A DNA stretch of 64,000 nt from UBA6120 sp035361955 (GCA_035361955.1 DAOSDC010000005.1:1-64000), one strand, 5' to 3'. Positions 1 through 7,907 are shown, numbered from the stretch's first letter. Numbers and translations: made by a program. Notes: generated from the sequence alone by a model not told the origin.

Positions 1-84
1 GGCATGAACTATATTCTCATTTAACCCCAATTTCCCGATACTTACTACAAATTCGCAATCGCGTTACGAGAACGAGGTTTTACC

Positions 85-1203
85 GTGCTTGGTATCGGCG
101 ACACGCCATATGACCAACTTAGCGATGCCGTCAAACAATCATTAAAAGAATATTATTACTGCCAAAACATGAATGACTACGCTGCAATGTATAAAGCCGT
201 CGCCTTTTATGCATTCAAGTATGGTCACATCGATGGCATCGAATCGCATAACGAATGGTGGCTGGAAACCGATGCCAGATTAAGAACCGATTTCAATATC
301 AAAACAGGAGTTGGATATCCCGAAGTTCAAGATTATAAGGCCAAATCAATCATGAAACGCTATTTTCGGGCGGCCAACGTTCCCTCAGCGCGCTGGCATC
401 TAATATCGGATTATGAAAGTTGTCGACCCTTCATCGATCAAGTTGAGTACCCCGTCTTTGTCAAACCAAACGTCGGCGTGGGTTCCAACCATTCATACAA
501 AATAACCAATGAGCAAGAATTGCTAAAATTCTTCACATCGAAACAACAAGAATCTTACATCATGGAAGAATTCATCGATGGGCAAATCGTGTCCTATGAC
601 GGCGTTTGCGATAGTAACGGTGATGTTGTTTTTGAAGCCAGCAATGTTTTCCCGATGCCTAATTATCTGGTTGTCAACGATATGGGTGACGACATGTATT
701 ACACCGCGCCCACAGTTGCTGCGGATTTATCAGCGTATGGTAAAAGCATTGTTAAGGCTTATCGCTTATCACGGCGGATTTTCCATCTCGAATTTTTCCG
801 TTTAAACAAAGATTATCCTCACTTAGGAAAAAAAGGCGAGCTAGTCGCCCTTGAAGTCAATATGAGACCGGCGGGAGGATATACGCCCGAAATGATTTCG
901 GTGGCTACACACATGTCATTGTACGAAGTTTGGGCCGATGTCGTCGCCTATGATCAAGTACGTCTTACCGCAGGTAGTCCGACATATTACGTCGGCGCTC
1001 CTTCACGAAGGAAAAATTTCACTTACGCTCATTCCCACGAGGATGTGTTACAAACTTATGGGGCAAACATTTTCATGCATGGAGCTTACGCCCCAATCAT
1101 CAGCGATGGTATGGGCGACTACTATTATTTGGCAAAATTCGATTCGGCAGCCGAAGTCGAACAATTTTTTAATTACGTTTTAGCGAAACGAACGATTACT
1201 TAA
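85..1203 (+). CDS. ATP-grasp domain protein, 5' end interrupted by a stop codon
   Basis: This is an ATP-grasp ligase-like protein (carbamoyl-phosphate-synthase large-chain type fold). The middle contains a lid and ATP-binding region (YPVFVKPNVGVGSNHSY, then YIMEEFIDG) and the metal-binding end LVALEVNMRPAGG. The natural start is probably the ATG at 4-6. From there the frame reads MNYILI, then TAA at 22-24, then PQFPDTYYKFAIALRERGFT, and runs without a break into this ORF. The family normally begins with a similar Rossmann-like strand followed by Ser-Pro, so TAA most likely replaces a TCA serine codon. The GTG at 85 has a chance GAGG 7 nt upstream and could restart translation, but the protein would lose its first strand and helix. 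The substrate is unknown. The gene is either a recent pseudogene or carries a base-call error. It converges on copZ with an 8-nt overlap. Confidence 0.72.
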   Translation: MLGIGDTPYDQLSDAVKQSLKEYYYCQNMNDYAAMYKAVAFYAFKYGHIDGIESHNEWWLETDARLRTDFNIKTGVGYPEVQDYKAKSIMKRYFRAANVPSARWHLISDYESCRPFIDQVEYPVFVKPNVGVGSNHSYKITNEQELLKFFTSKQQESYIMEEFIDGQIVSYDGVCDSNGDVVFEASNVFPMPNYLVVNDMGDDMYYTAPTVAADLSAYGKSIVKAYRLSRRIFHLEFFRLNKDYPHLGKKGELVALEVNMRPAGGYTPEMISVATHMSLYEVWADVVAYDQVRLTAGSPTYYVGAPSRRKNFTYAHSHEDVLQTYGANIFMHGAYAPIISDGMGDYYYLAKFDSAAEVEQFFNYVLAKRTIT

Positions 1204-1369
1204 CGACGTGATATCCGATTTTTTCGAGTAATTCCGGAACCTTATCGCTTGCAGCATCGACGGTTTGGCTATCTAAATCAATCGTTGCCTTGATCCCGTT
1301 TTTTTGCAACTCTTCACTGATGCGCATCACGCAATGTTTGCATGACATGTTGCTAACTTTATAAATCAT
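1196..1369 (-). CDS. copZ: Small CopZ-like copper chaperone (HMA domain, 57 aa)
   Basis: Translation of the minus strand gives a 57-residue protein starting MIYKVSNMSCKHC. It is one heavy-metal-associated domain with the metal-binding motif MxCxxC (Met8, Cys10, Cys13). Such chaperones carry Cu(I) to the P-type ATPase CopA. The ATG at 1369 has an AAGGAG ribosome-binding site 8 nt upstream and lies 12 nt after the copA stop, so it is the third gene of csoR-copA-copZ. The domain is short (family usually 65-70 aa) but ends in the expected KIGYHV motif. Its last codons overlap the end of the converging ATP-grasp gene. The identification rests on the motif, the length and the operon. Confidence 0.88.
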   Translation of the reverse strand: MIYKVSNMSCKHCVMRISEELQKNGIKATIDLDSQTVDAASDKVPELLEKIGYHVVK

Positions 1370-1381
1370 TTGTGCGACTCC

Positions 1382-3568
1382 TTATTTCTTTAATTTCAAT
1401 CGATATAAGCGCAAGGCATTCAAAACGACGGTTACGTCACTGACGACCATCGCCGCGGCAGCCACTACCGGCGATAGCAATCCCATAAAGGCAATCGGTA
1501 TCGCAAATAGGTTATAGCTAAACGCCCAGAAAAATCCGAGTTTGATGTTTTTCAACACGGCTTTAGAAATCGTCAACGTATGCACGATGGCATCAAGGTC
1601 ACTATACAAAAGCGTGACGTCGCTTGTTTCGATGGCCACGCTACTACCAGTACCCATCGCCAATGATAAATCGGCTTCTTGAAGCGCGATGGCATCGTTG
1701 ATGCCATCACCGACGAAGGCAACCTTGTGACCAGACTCTTTCAATGATTTGATGAAATCGGCTTTGCCAAATGGGGTCATGCCCGCTTTGACACAATCTT
1801 GTGGGATGCCGACTTCTTGGGCCAATGATAACGCTACTTGTGGATGATCACCGCTGACTAGATAGGTGGTGACACCTTGCTGTTGCAATTTTCTAATTGC
1901 CGTGGCAGCACTATCTTTGATGACGTCCTTGATAGCGACAATCGTAACCACATGACTGTCTTGCGCTAATAAAACAGTCGTCTTCCCTTGGCCGTGGAAA
2001 TCATCGATTTGCCGTGATTGTTCTTGGTTGATTTTGGCATGCTGTGAAATGAACGATACCGATCCGGCTCGATAGACATGACCGTTGTGATTGCTCGTTA
2101 AACCGGCACCGGCTTCTTCATCGACCAGCAATGAATTGATTAACGACAAACCTCGTTGTTTGGCTTCCTCGCGAATCGAAAACGACAGCGGATGACTAGA
2201 AGCTAACTCCATACTCGCAAGGATATCAAACTCGCTACCGAGTACGTCAGTCACTTGAGGCTGCCCTTTGGTCAATGTACCCGTCTTGTCAAAGGCGATG
2301 GCGGTTATTTTTGGTGTTTTTTCGAAGATGGTGCCGTTTTTAAATAGGATTCCGCTTCTAGCGGCAAGCGAAGATCCGACCATGATGCTCATCGGAGTCG
2401 CTAAGCCCAAAGCGCACGGACATGAAATGACCAGCACGGCAATCGCTGCTGAGAAAGCCGGATCAAACTGGCCCGGATTGAGCCACAGCATGTGGACGAG
2501 GAAAGCGACTGAAGCAATGACAACGACCGTAGGTACGAATATCGAAGAGATGATGTCAGCAATTCGTTGAATGCGCGGTTTTTGCTGCTGTGCTTCTTCA
2601 ACGGCTTGAATGATTTTAGCAAGCATCGATGTGCCCATTTCGTTGGTAACGCGCATCGTGATGGTCGCCCCCATATTCAAAGTCGCTCCGATCACGGCTT
2701 GGCCCCGATCGCGAGACACTGGAACGCTTTCTCCAGTAATCATCGATTCGTCGATGACCGTCTTGCCTGTTTCGATGACGCCGTCAAGTGGAATCTTTTC
2801 ACCTTTTTTTACGCGAAGCAGCGCTCCGGCTTGAATCATGTCAATCGGCTTCAATATTTCTTTGCCATCGATTAAAACGAGTGCTTCTTTTGATGCCAAT
2901 TCCATCAATTCCTGTAATGAGCGACTCGTCCGAAGTTTGACTTTATGCTCCAAATAGTGACCAATCAAAATCACGGTGATGATGACCGAAGAAGCCTCGA
3001 AATATAGCAAACCATCATAATGACCACTCATCAAAACATGGTCAAGATGGCGGAATATTTCATAGACCGAATAAAAATAGGCAATCGTCGTCGCTAAGGC
3101 GACAAGCACGTCCATGCCAATTGTTTTTTGCTTGATGTTGTAATAAGCGCGACGGTAAAAAGACGCCCCAATTACGAATTGAACCGGCGTCGCTAGCGCC
3201 CACTGCGTGAACGGGTGCATTAAAAATGGGGGTACCAGCGCTTCAACGAGCGCATCAGGTAATCCGGCGTGGGCAATCATCGTCCAAAGTAACGGTAATG
3301 ACAAAACGATGCTTGCCAGTAGACGAATAAGCTGCCAGTTGATTGTCTTCTTATGTTCAAATGCCATAGGCGTGTAGCCACTTTGTCGAATGCGCATCGC
3401 TAGTTTGTCTTCATTCCATATGAGTTCGTCATATTTAATGCGGGCATATCCTTCCGACAAGTTGACCGAGGCTGAAATGATGCCCGTTTGATCGACAAAG
3501 GCATTTTCAATTGAACGAGCGCACATGGCGCAATCCATGTCTGTGACGCGTATTTTTACGATTTTCAT
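1382..3568 (-). CDS. copA: Copper-translocating P1B-type ATPase CopA
   Basis: This 728-residue membrane ATPase exports Cu(I) from the cytoplasm. It has one N-terminal HMA domain with CAMC (Cys13, Cys16), transmembrane helices from about residue 80, the actuator TGES motif at 278-281, the intramembrane copper site CPC at 383-385, the phosphorylation motif DKTGTLTKG with Asp427, an HP motif (SSHPLS) and the hinge GDGINDAIAL. CPC rather than another metal signature, together with the csoR and copZ neighbours, points to copper. The ATG lies 2 nt after the csoR stop, so translation is probably coupled. Length and motif order are normal and nothing is missing. Expression is expected to be released from CsoR by Cu(I). 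Confidence 0.96.
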   Translation of the reverse strand: MKIVKIRVTDMDCAMCARSIENAFVDQTGIISASVNLSEGYARIKYDELIWNEDKLAMRIRQSGYTPMAFEHKKTINWQLIRLLASIVLSLPLLWTMIAHAGLPDALVEALVPPFLMHPFTQWALATPVQFVIGASFYRRAYYNIKQKTIGMDVLVALATTIAYFYSVYEIFRHLDHVLMSGHYDGLLYFEASSVIITVILIGHYLEHKVKLRTSRSLQELMELASKEALVLIDGKEILKPIDMIQAGALLRVKKGEKIPLDGVIETGKTVIDESMITGESVPVSRDRGQAVIGATLNMGATITMRVTNEMGTSMLAKIIQAVEEAQQQKPRIQRIADIISSIFVPTVVVIASVAFLVHMLWLNPGQFDPAFSAAIAVLVISCPCALGLATPMSIMVGSSLAARSGILFKNGTIFEKTPKITAIAFDKTGTLTKGQPQVTDVLGSEFDILASMELASSHPLSFSIREEAKQRGLSLINSLLVDEEAGAGLTSNHNGHVYRAGSVSFISQHAKINQEQSRQIDDFHGQGKTTVLLAQDSHVVTIVAIKDVIKDSAATAIRKLQQQGVTTYLVSGDHPQVALSLAQEVGIPQDCVKAGMTPFGKADFIKSLKESGHKVAFVGDGINDAIALQEADLSLAMGTGSSVAIETSDVTLLYSDLDAIVHTLTISKAVLKNIKLGFFWAFSYNLFAIPIAFMGLLSPVVAAAAMVVSDVTVVLNALRLYRLKLKK

Positions 3569-3570
3569 AT

Positions 3571-3849
3571 CTATTTTAGCAAGCGGCTCAACAGCGTATT
3601 GAGCTCTTCAATCTTTTCAAACTCGCCTTTGGCGATATCTTCTTTGACGCAGTGGTTAATGTGGTTTTCTAATAACATCGTCGAAAGGGAAAGTAGTGAG
3701 GCCCGAATCGCGCTTATTTGCGTTAAGATGTCGGGACAACTTTTTTCGTCTTCGATCATGCGTTCGATGCCCATGACTTGGCCAACGATACGGTGAATGC
3801 GCGGAGCCGCTAAATGCTTGACGTGTTTAACAGCGGATGTATGTTCCAT
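3571..3849 (-). CDS. csoR: Copper-sensing transcriptional repressor CsoR
   Basis: This 92-residue all-helical repressor is of the CsoR/RcnR family. The Cu(I) ligands of the family are present as Cys38, His63 and Cys67, with the spacing of Bacillus subtilis CsoR (Cys45, His70, Cys74). It is the first gene of csoR-copA-copZ and most likely represses its own operon. A matching inverted repeat lies directly upstream at 3853-3868. The Cys-His-Cys triad argues for copper rather than nickel (RcnR) or formaldehyde (FrmR) sensing. Confidence 0.95.
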   Translation of the reverse strand: MEHTSAVKHVKHLAAPRIHRIVGQVMGIERMIEDEKSCPDILTQISAIRASLLSLSTMLLENHINHCVKEDIAKGEFEKIEELNTLLSRLLK

Positions 3850-3852
3850 AAT

Positions 3853-3868
3853 ATACCCCCTAGGGTAT
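3853..3868. promoter_or_regulatory. CsoR operator
   Basis: The inverted repeat ATACCC-CCTA-GGGTAT begins 4 nt upstream of the csoR start codon. GC-tract palindromes of the type TACCC-N4-GGGTA are the known binding sites of CsoR proteins. Its place right before csoR supports copper-dependent autoregulation of csoR-copA-copZ. Confidence 0.85.
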
Positions 3869-3902
3869 CTACATTATGAAAGAAAGCTGATTATCTTGCA
3901 AC

Positions 3903-3924
3903 AAAAAAGCATCGTTTCCGATGC
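3903..3924 (-). terminator. Rho-independent terminator of the SDR/oxoamine synthase operon
   Basis: On the minus strand the perfect stem GCATCG with loop GAAA and CGATGC is followed by six T. It begins immediately after the stop codon of the short-chain dehydrogenase and shields the csoR promoter region from read-through. Confidence 0.9.
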
Positions 3925-3925
3925 C

Positions 3926-4723
3926 TTATTTTCCATATATCGAATATATGATTGCTTGGGTAAGCCGTCGGGGCAAGATCCGCGAAAGAAGCACAAGTAC
4001 TTTATACGCGAAGCCGACGGTAACGTTGATTGGAGGATGCTTACGGTAGAGCAAGCGTTTAATTGCTCTGGCGACCGTCAGCGGATCTTTGCCGTTTCGC
4101 TCGTCTTTTTCCATCACAGCGACTGACCGCGTGGCTCGTGGTTCGTATAGCGCTGAAGCCGTGACCTTTTCTCGTCTAGCCGTAAACGACGATTTGGTAT
4201 CCCCCGGTAAAATACTGACCACGCGAACACGGTGCGGTTTGACTTCAAGCCGCAAACCTTCCGATAGCGATTGAAGCGCGGCTTTCGACATCGAATAAAG
4301 CGTTTGAAACGGTATCGTAATCGGACCGGCGACCGAACCGATATTAAATATAATTCCCTTTGTTTCCCTTAGATATGGCAGTGCGTATTTACTCATCGCC
4401 AAAGCGCCAAAGACATTGACATCGATAATCTTTTTCGCTTGGGCTAAGCTCGTTTCTTCAAGTGGTCCCGACACTCCGATGCCCGCACAGTTAATAAGCA
4501 CATCAATCCGACCAAAGTCATCATGAATCTTTCCTAGCGTGGTTTTAATGCCCTCTTCATCGTTGACATCGAGGGGGTAGAAAGCGAAGTTATAGGGAAG
4601 TTGGGGTTTTGATCTTGATAAACCAATTACTTGATGCCCCAGGCTGTGAAAAAAATCAGCGCTGGCGCGTCCGATGCCGGAACTGGCTCCCGTAATCAAT
4701 ATGACAAGTTTATTTTTGGACAT
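3926..4723 (-). CDS. Short-chain dehydrogenase/reductase, candidate 3-ketosphinganine reductase
   Basis: This 265-residue classical SDR has the cofactor motif TGASSGIG near residue 11, a NAG-type motif (NCAGIG), a catalytic Ser (NIGSVAG) and the YSMSK active-site Tyr-Lys pair. The C-terminal tail is hydrophobic and basic, as in membrane-associated lipid-acting SDRs. Its start overlaps the end of the upstream alpha-oxoamine synthase by 14 nt, so the two are translationally coupled. The partner resembles serine palmitoyltransferase, so a role in reducing the 3-keto product to a sphingoid base is a reasonable inference. SDR sequence alone does not fix the substrate; reduction of another acyl ketone remains possible. 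Confidence 0.85.
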   Translation of the reverse strand: MSKNKLVILITGASSGIGRASADFFHSLGHQVIGLSRSKPQLPYNFAFYPLDVNDEEGIKTTLGKIHDDFGRIDVLINCAGIGVSGPLEETSLAQAKKIIDVNVFGALAMSKYALPYLRETKGIIFNIGSVAGPITIPFQTLYSMSKAALQSLSEGLRLEVKPHRVRVVSILPGDTKSSFTARREKVTASALYEPRATRSVAVMEKDERNGKDPLTVARAIKRLLYRKHPPINVTVGFAYKVLVLLSRILPRRLTQAIIYSIYGK

Positions 4724-5930
4724 GCAACATTCCTAATAACTCTTCGTCTTGCTCCGGAAGCGAATGCAATACTTCACTTATGATGGCGACCGCTTCGTCC
4801 ATCAATTCTTTGGTGTGCGTCGCCGTGTAGCTCGTTCTGATTAGACATTGTCCTTCAGGAGCGGCCGGTGGCAATACCGGATTAACATAGACGCCACGGT
4901 CAAATAACATTTTTGACGCCACAAGCGTTCTCAGTTGCGAATAGGTATAAATCGGGATGATCGGTGCGATTGAGTGATCAAGAATCTTTAAACCATTTTC
5001 AATTAATTTACGGCGCGTGTAGGCGGCGATATCAAGCAGCGCTTTGGGGCGTTGTGGTTCTTGTTTTAGAATGCGTAATGCTTCAAGTGCCGAAGCGGCG
5101 TTAGCGGGAGCAATCGCTGCGCAAAAGATAAAAGGACGCGACTTATGACGTACGTAATCGATGACTTTGGCATCGCCGACCATGTAACCGCCTAAACTTG
5201 CCAATGATTTTGAGAAGGTGCCCATGATGATGTCGACTTGGTCTTCAAGACCGAAATATTCAGCGGTGCCACGTCCGGTTTTTCCCAAAACTCCGAATCC
5301 GTGAGCATCATCGACCATGACTCGGGCATCGTATTTTTTGGCCAGACGAACGATTTCTGGCAAATTAGCGATGTCGCCACTCATCGAGAAGACGCCATCG
5401 GTAATGATAATCTTGCCCTTTTTCGGATCGGCCTTGGATAGTAAAAGTTCAAGCTCTTCCATGTCGTTATGGTCATAACGGACAAATTGCGCATAACTAA
5501 GTTTGGCGCCATCATAAATCGAGGCGTGGTTTTCACGGTCGCCGAAGATTATGTCGCCATGAGTGGCAATTGCTGAAATGATACCCAAATTTGTTTGAAA
5601 TCCAGTTGAGAAGGTTACGCACGCTTCTTTGTTAAGAAACTCGGCAAGCTCTTTTTCCAGTGTTAAATGTAGCGTCGTCGTTCCGTTTAAAAACCGTGAT
5701 CCAGACACGCCCGAGCCAAACGCATTAATCGCGTCGATGCCGGCCTTCATGACGCGGGGATCGCTAGTTAGACCGAGATAGTTATTCGACCCGATCATGA
5801 TCTTGCGACCGCCTTCCATTTGTACTTGAATATCCTGACGCGATTCCAACGCATGAAAATACGGGTAAATGCCGAGTTCTTTGATTTGCTCCACTGCGAC
5901 ATAGTCATAAGCTTTTTTGAAAATATCCAT
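4710..5930 (-). CDS. Alpha-oxoamine synthase, serine palmitoyltransferase-like
   Basis: This 406-residue PLP enzyme of the AONS family condenses an amino acid with an acyl-CoA and releases CO2. The PLP lysine is Lys241 in GTFSKSLASLGGYM; His135 (RENHAS) and the Asp207/His210 pair (VDDAHG) complete the cofactor site. Three features are closer to bacterial serine palmitoyltransferase than to glycine C-acetyltransferase (Kbl) or BioF: YPYF near residue 22, GSRFLNGT at 77-84, and YVNPVLPPA near residue 347. Kbl has GTLGKALGG and a different C-terminal loop. A GGAGG site precedes the ATG. The gene is first in a two-gene operon with an SDR. Cysteate-using capnine synthase is the closest alternative; Kbl is less likely because there is no threonine dehydrogenase beside it. 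Confidence 0.85.
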   Translation of the reverse strand: MDIFKKAYDYVAVEQIKELGIYPYFHALESRQDIQVQMEGGRKIMIGSNNYLGLTSDPRVMKAGIDAINAFGSGVSGSRFLNGTTTLHLTLEKELAEFLNKEACVTFSTGFQTNLGIISAIATHGDIIFGDRENHASIYDGAKLSYAQFVRYDHNDMEELELLLSKADPKKGKIIITDGVFSMSGDIANLPEIVRLAKKYDARVMVDDAHGFGVLGKTGRGTAEYFGLEDQVDIIMGTFSKSLASLGGYMVGDAKVIDYVRHKSRPFIFCAAIAPANAASALEALRILKQEPQRPKALLDIAAYTRRKLIENGLKILDHSIAPIIPIYTYSQLRTLVASKMLFDRGVYVNPVLPPAAPEGQCLIRTSYTATHTKELMDEAVAIISEVLHSLPEQDEELLGMLHVQK

Positions 5931-5961
5931 ATACGTCCTCCAAGCGCCGTGACGCTAGACT

Positions 5962-5983
5962 ATTATATTTTATGTTAAACATA
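5962..5983 (-). promoter_or_regulatory. Putative promoter and palindromic operator of the oxoamine synthase operon
   Basis: On the minus strand a TATAAT -10 (5962-5967) lies about 30 nt before the start codon. A 13-bp perfect palindrome, TATGTTAAACATA (5971-5983), lies between the -10 and the expected -35, a good place for a repressor site. The binding protein is unknown and no strong -35 is visible. Confidence 0.45.
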
Positions 5984-6030
5984 GTTTAGATTATATAAAA
6001 ATCTCTTCAAGTGTCCGAAAAAGCGTCGAA

Positions 6031-6558
6031 ATGGTTTTGATTGTTATTCCAAGATATAATATTGAAAATATGCTAACGCTTGTTTTACAAAAACAAAAAG
6101 AAAAGAAATTCATCCTGATGAACACGCTTTTCTTTGCCTTTTTCATGGGCATCTACACATTGATTGATTCATTTAACATGAGTTATGCGACGATGGCTGC
6201 CGAGTTCTCGGTATGGCTCGTTATCGCCAATATTTTCGTGAACGTCGTGATGGCAGTCTTGGCGACACTGATGTTGACGTTCTCAAGCGCCCAATTCAAT
6301 TTCGTTGGAAAAGAGAGCAAGGCGAGCAACTTATCGTTCGTGAGCGTGTTATTTGGTATCTTAACGTATGGCTGCACACCATGTGTCATCTCTTTCTTCG
6401 CCGCGATTGGAATAAGCTTCGGTGTTATTGCTTTGCCTCTTGCAGGTTTTCCATACAAACTCATCTCGCTGGCCATTCTTGTGCTTGGACTTGTTTGGAT
6501 CATTTATCGCATTAAGAAAACCGCATGTCCCGTTCCTATGTCTACGCATACAAAATAG
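6031..6558 (+). CDS. Small membrane protein with a conserved-looking GCTPC motif
   Basis: I do not recognise this 175-residue protein. It has about four hydrophobic segments (starting near residues 28, 60, 103 and 138) and a Cys pair in the third, YGCTPCVISFFAAIG, which could bind a metal or form a disulfide. A short tail has one more Cys. The start is uncertain: 6031 has no ribosome-binding site, and a TATAAT at 6055-6060 just before the in-frame ATG at 6070 suggests a promoter and a shorter, nearly leaderless product (162 aa). The gene stands alone and is followed by a strong terminator. Confidence 0.6.
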   Translation: MVLIVIPRYNIENMLTLVLQKQKEKKFILMNTLFFAFFMGIYTLIDSFNMSYATMAAEFSVWLVIANIFVNVVMAVLATLMLTFSSAQFNFVGKESKASNLSFVSVLFGILTYGCTPCVISFFAAIGISFGVIALPLAGFPYKLISLAILVLGLVWIIYRIKKTACPVPMSTHTK

Positions 6559-6560
6559 AA

Positions 6561-6590
6561 AACCACATCGCGCGATGTGGTTTTTTGTTT
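6561..6590. terminator. Bidirectional terminator
   Basis: A perfect 22-bp palindrome (6561-6582, core CCACATCG/CGATGTGG) is followed by a T-rich run on the plus strand. On the minus strand the mirrored stem is followed by TTTTCTATTTT. It serves the converging genes at 6031-6558 and 6605-7321. Confidence 0.88.
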
Positions 6591-6604
6591 GATTGATAAG
6601 TTCG

Positions 6605-7321
6605 TTATTCTTTTGGTTGTTCCGGTTCCGGTTTTTTCTCGACTTCCGGTTTCGGTTCTTCGACTGCTTCTTTTTTTGGTTCTTCGACTGGTGGCTCTTC
6701 TTTTACTTCTGGTTTCGCTGGTTTTTCTTCAACTACGGGTTCTTCTTTAGCCTCGACCGGTTCTTCTTTTTTCGCTTCTTGGGCAGGAGCCGGTTTCTTT
6801 GATGAGGCGGCAACGACGATTTTGTCCGTCAACGCTTTAATTGGTTTTGGCAATAGCGCGATTAACACGACAAATCCGATGTGGATGAGAATGAACCAAA
6901 AACCGATATTCAGTGGCATGCTCATCGTCGGGATGTTTAAGGCGTTTAAATCAGCGAGGTTAACCCAGTAGACGATTAGGGTAATAAACCAATATAACAA
7001 TTCGATGCCGGCGATGCCGAGTAGTACGAAATTGCTAAATTTTTTGAATGGGGTCAATAACGACAGCGGGAAGATAAGAAAGGCCAACCACCACGCCAAC
7101 ATGATGATGAAGGCGAAGAAGCCGGCATGTTGTCCGATGTTAAAATGGGCGATAACGCCGAACCCCGTTTCCTTCAAAGTGAAGTAGGGAACAAACGTCC
7201 AAATAAAGAAGAAAAACACAATACCAAGACGAATGCATTCGAACACAAATTGTTTTTTGTCGGCGAATAGTTCTTTAAATTTTTGCGGAATCGCTTTTAG
7301 ATTAATATCGGATGATTTCAT
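6605..7321 (-). CDS. Four-helix membrane protein with a Pro/Glu/Lys-rich tail
   Basis: This 238-residue protein is of unknown function. Residues about 25-165 hold four or five hydrophobic helices. The last 65 residues are low complexity, built almost only from Pro, Glu, Lys, Val and Ala (for example PVEAKEEP, EPKPEVEKKPEPE). The tail is probably disordered and cytoplasmic or surface-exposed, like proline-rich spacer segments. The ATG has an AAGGAG site 8 nt upstream. It is transcribed alone and ends at a bidirectional terminator. The tail is encoded by imperfect GAA/CCA-rich repeats, so its length may vary between strains. Confidence 0.7.
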   Translation of the reverse strand: MKSSDINLKAIPQKFKELFADKKQFVFECIRLGIVFFFFIWTFVPYFTLKETGFGVIAHFNIGQHAGFFAFIIMLAWWLAFLIFPLSLLTPFKKFSNFVLLGIAGIELLYWFITLIVYWVNLADLNALNIPTMSMPLNIGFWFILIHIGFVVLIALLPKPIKALTDKIVVAASSKKPAPAQEAKKEEPVEAKEEPVVEEKPAKPEVKEEPPVEEPKKEAVEEPKPEVEKKPEPEQPKE

Positions 7322-7427
7322 AAAATGTCTCCTTGAGATTTGATTATTAATTTAATGCTAACATAGTAGATAGCAAAGAATACATATTAGATGAAATATT
7401 TTCTTAAGATTTTTGGAGAAAACAGCG

Positions 7428-7865
7428 ATGGACAACAAGAAAGACGATCATAAGCAACTGACACCTTTCCAAAAATACGTCATGTTCCAAAACGGGACCG
7501 AACCACCGTTTCAAAACGAATACTGGAACAATCATCGACAAGGGATTTACGTCGATCCAATTACCGGCGACCCCTTATTCAGTTCGCTTGATAAATTCGA
7601 TTCGGGCTGTGGGTGGCCAAGTTTTGCCAAACCGCTTGATGAAACGCAAGTAATCGAGAAAAACGATTATTCCCATGGCATGGTGCGCACCGAAGTAAGA
7701 ACCAAAGACAGTAACGTCCATCTCGGTCATGTATTTGACGACGGTCCGATTAAATTAGGCGGACTTCGCTACTGCATCAACTCCGCTTCACTACGTTTTA
7801 TTGCTAAAGAAGACATGGAAAAAGAAGGTTACGGGGCGTATTTGCACTTATTCGAGCATAAATGA
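7428..7865 (+). CDS. msrB: Peptide-methionine (R)-S-oxide reductase MsrB
   Basis: This 145-residue enzyme reduces methionine-R-sulfoxide in proteins. The catalytic Cys116 lies in the signature RYCINSASLRF, and Cys61 in DSGCGWPSF is the likely resolving cysteine. HLGHVFDDGP is the conserved substrate loop. The two zinc CxxC motifs of some MsrBs are absent, which is common in Firmicutes. The start was moved to ATG 7428: a TTTGGAG site lies 9 nt upstream and would fall inside the reading frame if the TTG at 7413 were used. It is a single gene. Confidence 0.95.
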   Translation: MDNKKDDHKQLTPFQKYVMFQNGTEPPFQNEYWNNHRQGIYVDPITGDPLFSSLDKFDSGCGWPSFAKPLDETQVIEKNDYSHGMVRTEVRTKDSNVHLGHVFDDGPIKLGGLRYCINSASLRFIAKEDMEKEGYGAYLHLFEHK

Positions 7866-7907
7866 AACCGCTACCAAATTTGGTTTAAAAAAACGAAGCT
7901 CCTATTG

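Noticed and set aside
4710..5930. Annotation as glycine C-acetyltransferase (kbl) of threonine breakdown
   Set aside because: The PLP loop and C-terminal segment match the SPT subgroup better, and the partner gene is an SDR, not threonine dehydrogenase (tdh).
6593..6802. Phe/Trp-rich ORF on the plus strand
   Set aside because: It is the antisense shadow of the GAA/CCA-rich Pro-Glu-Lys tail and has no ribosome-binding site.
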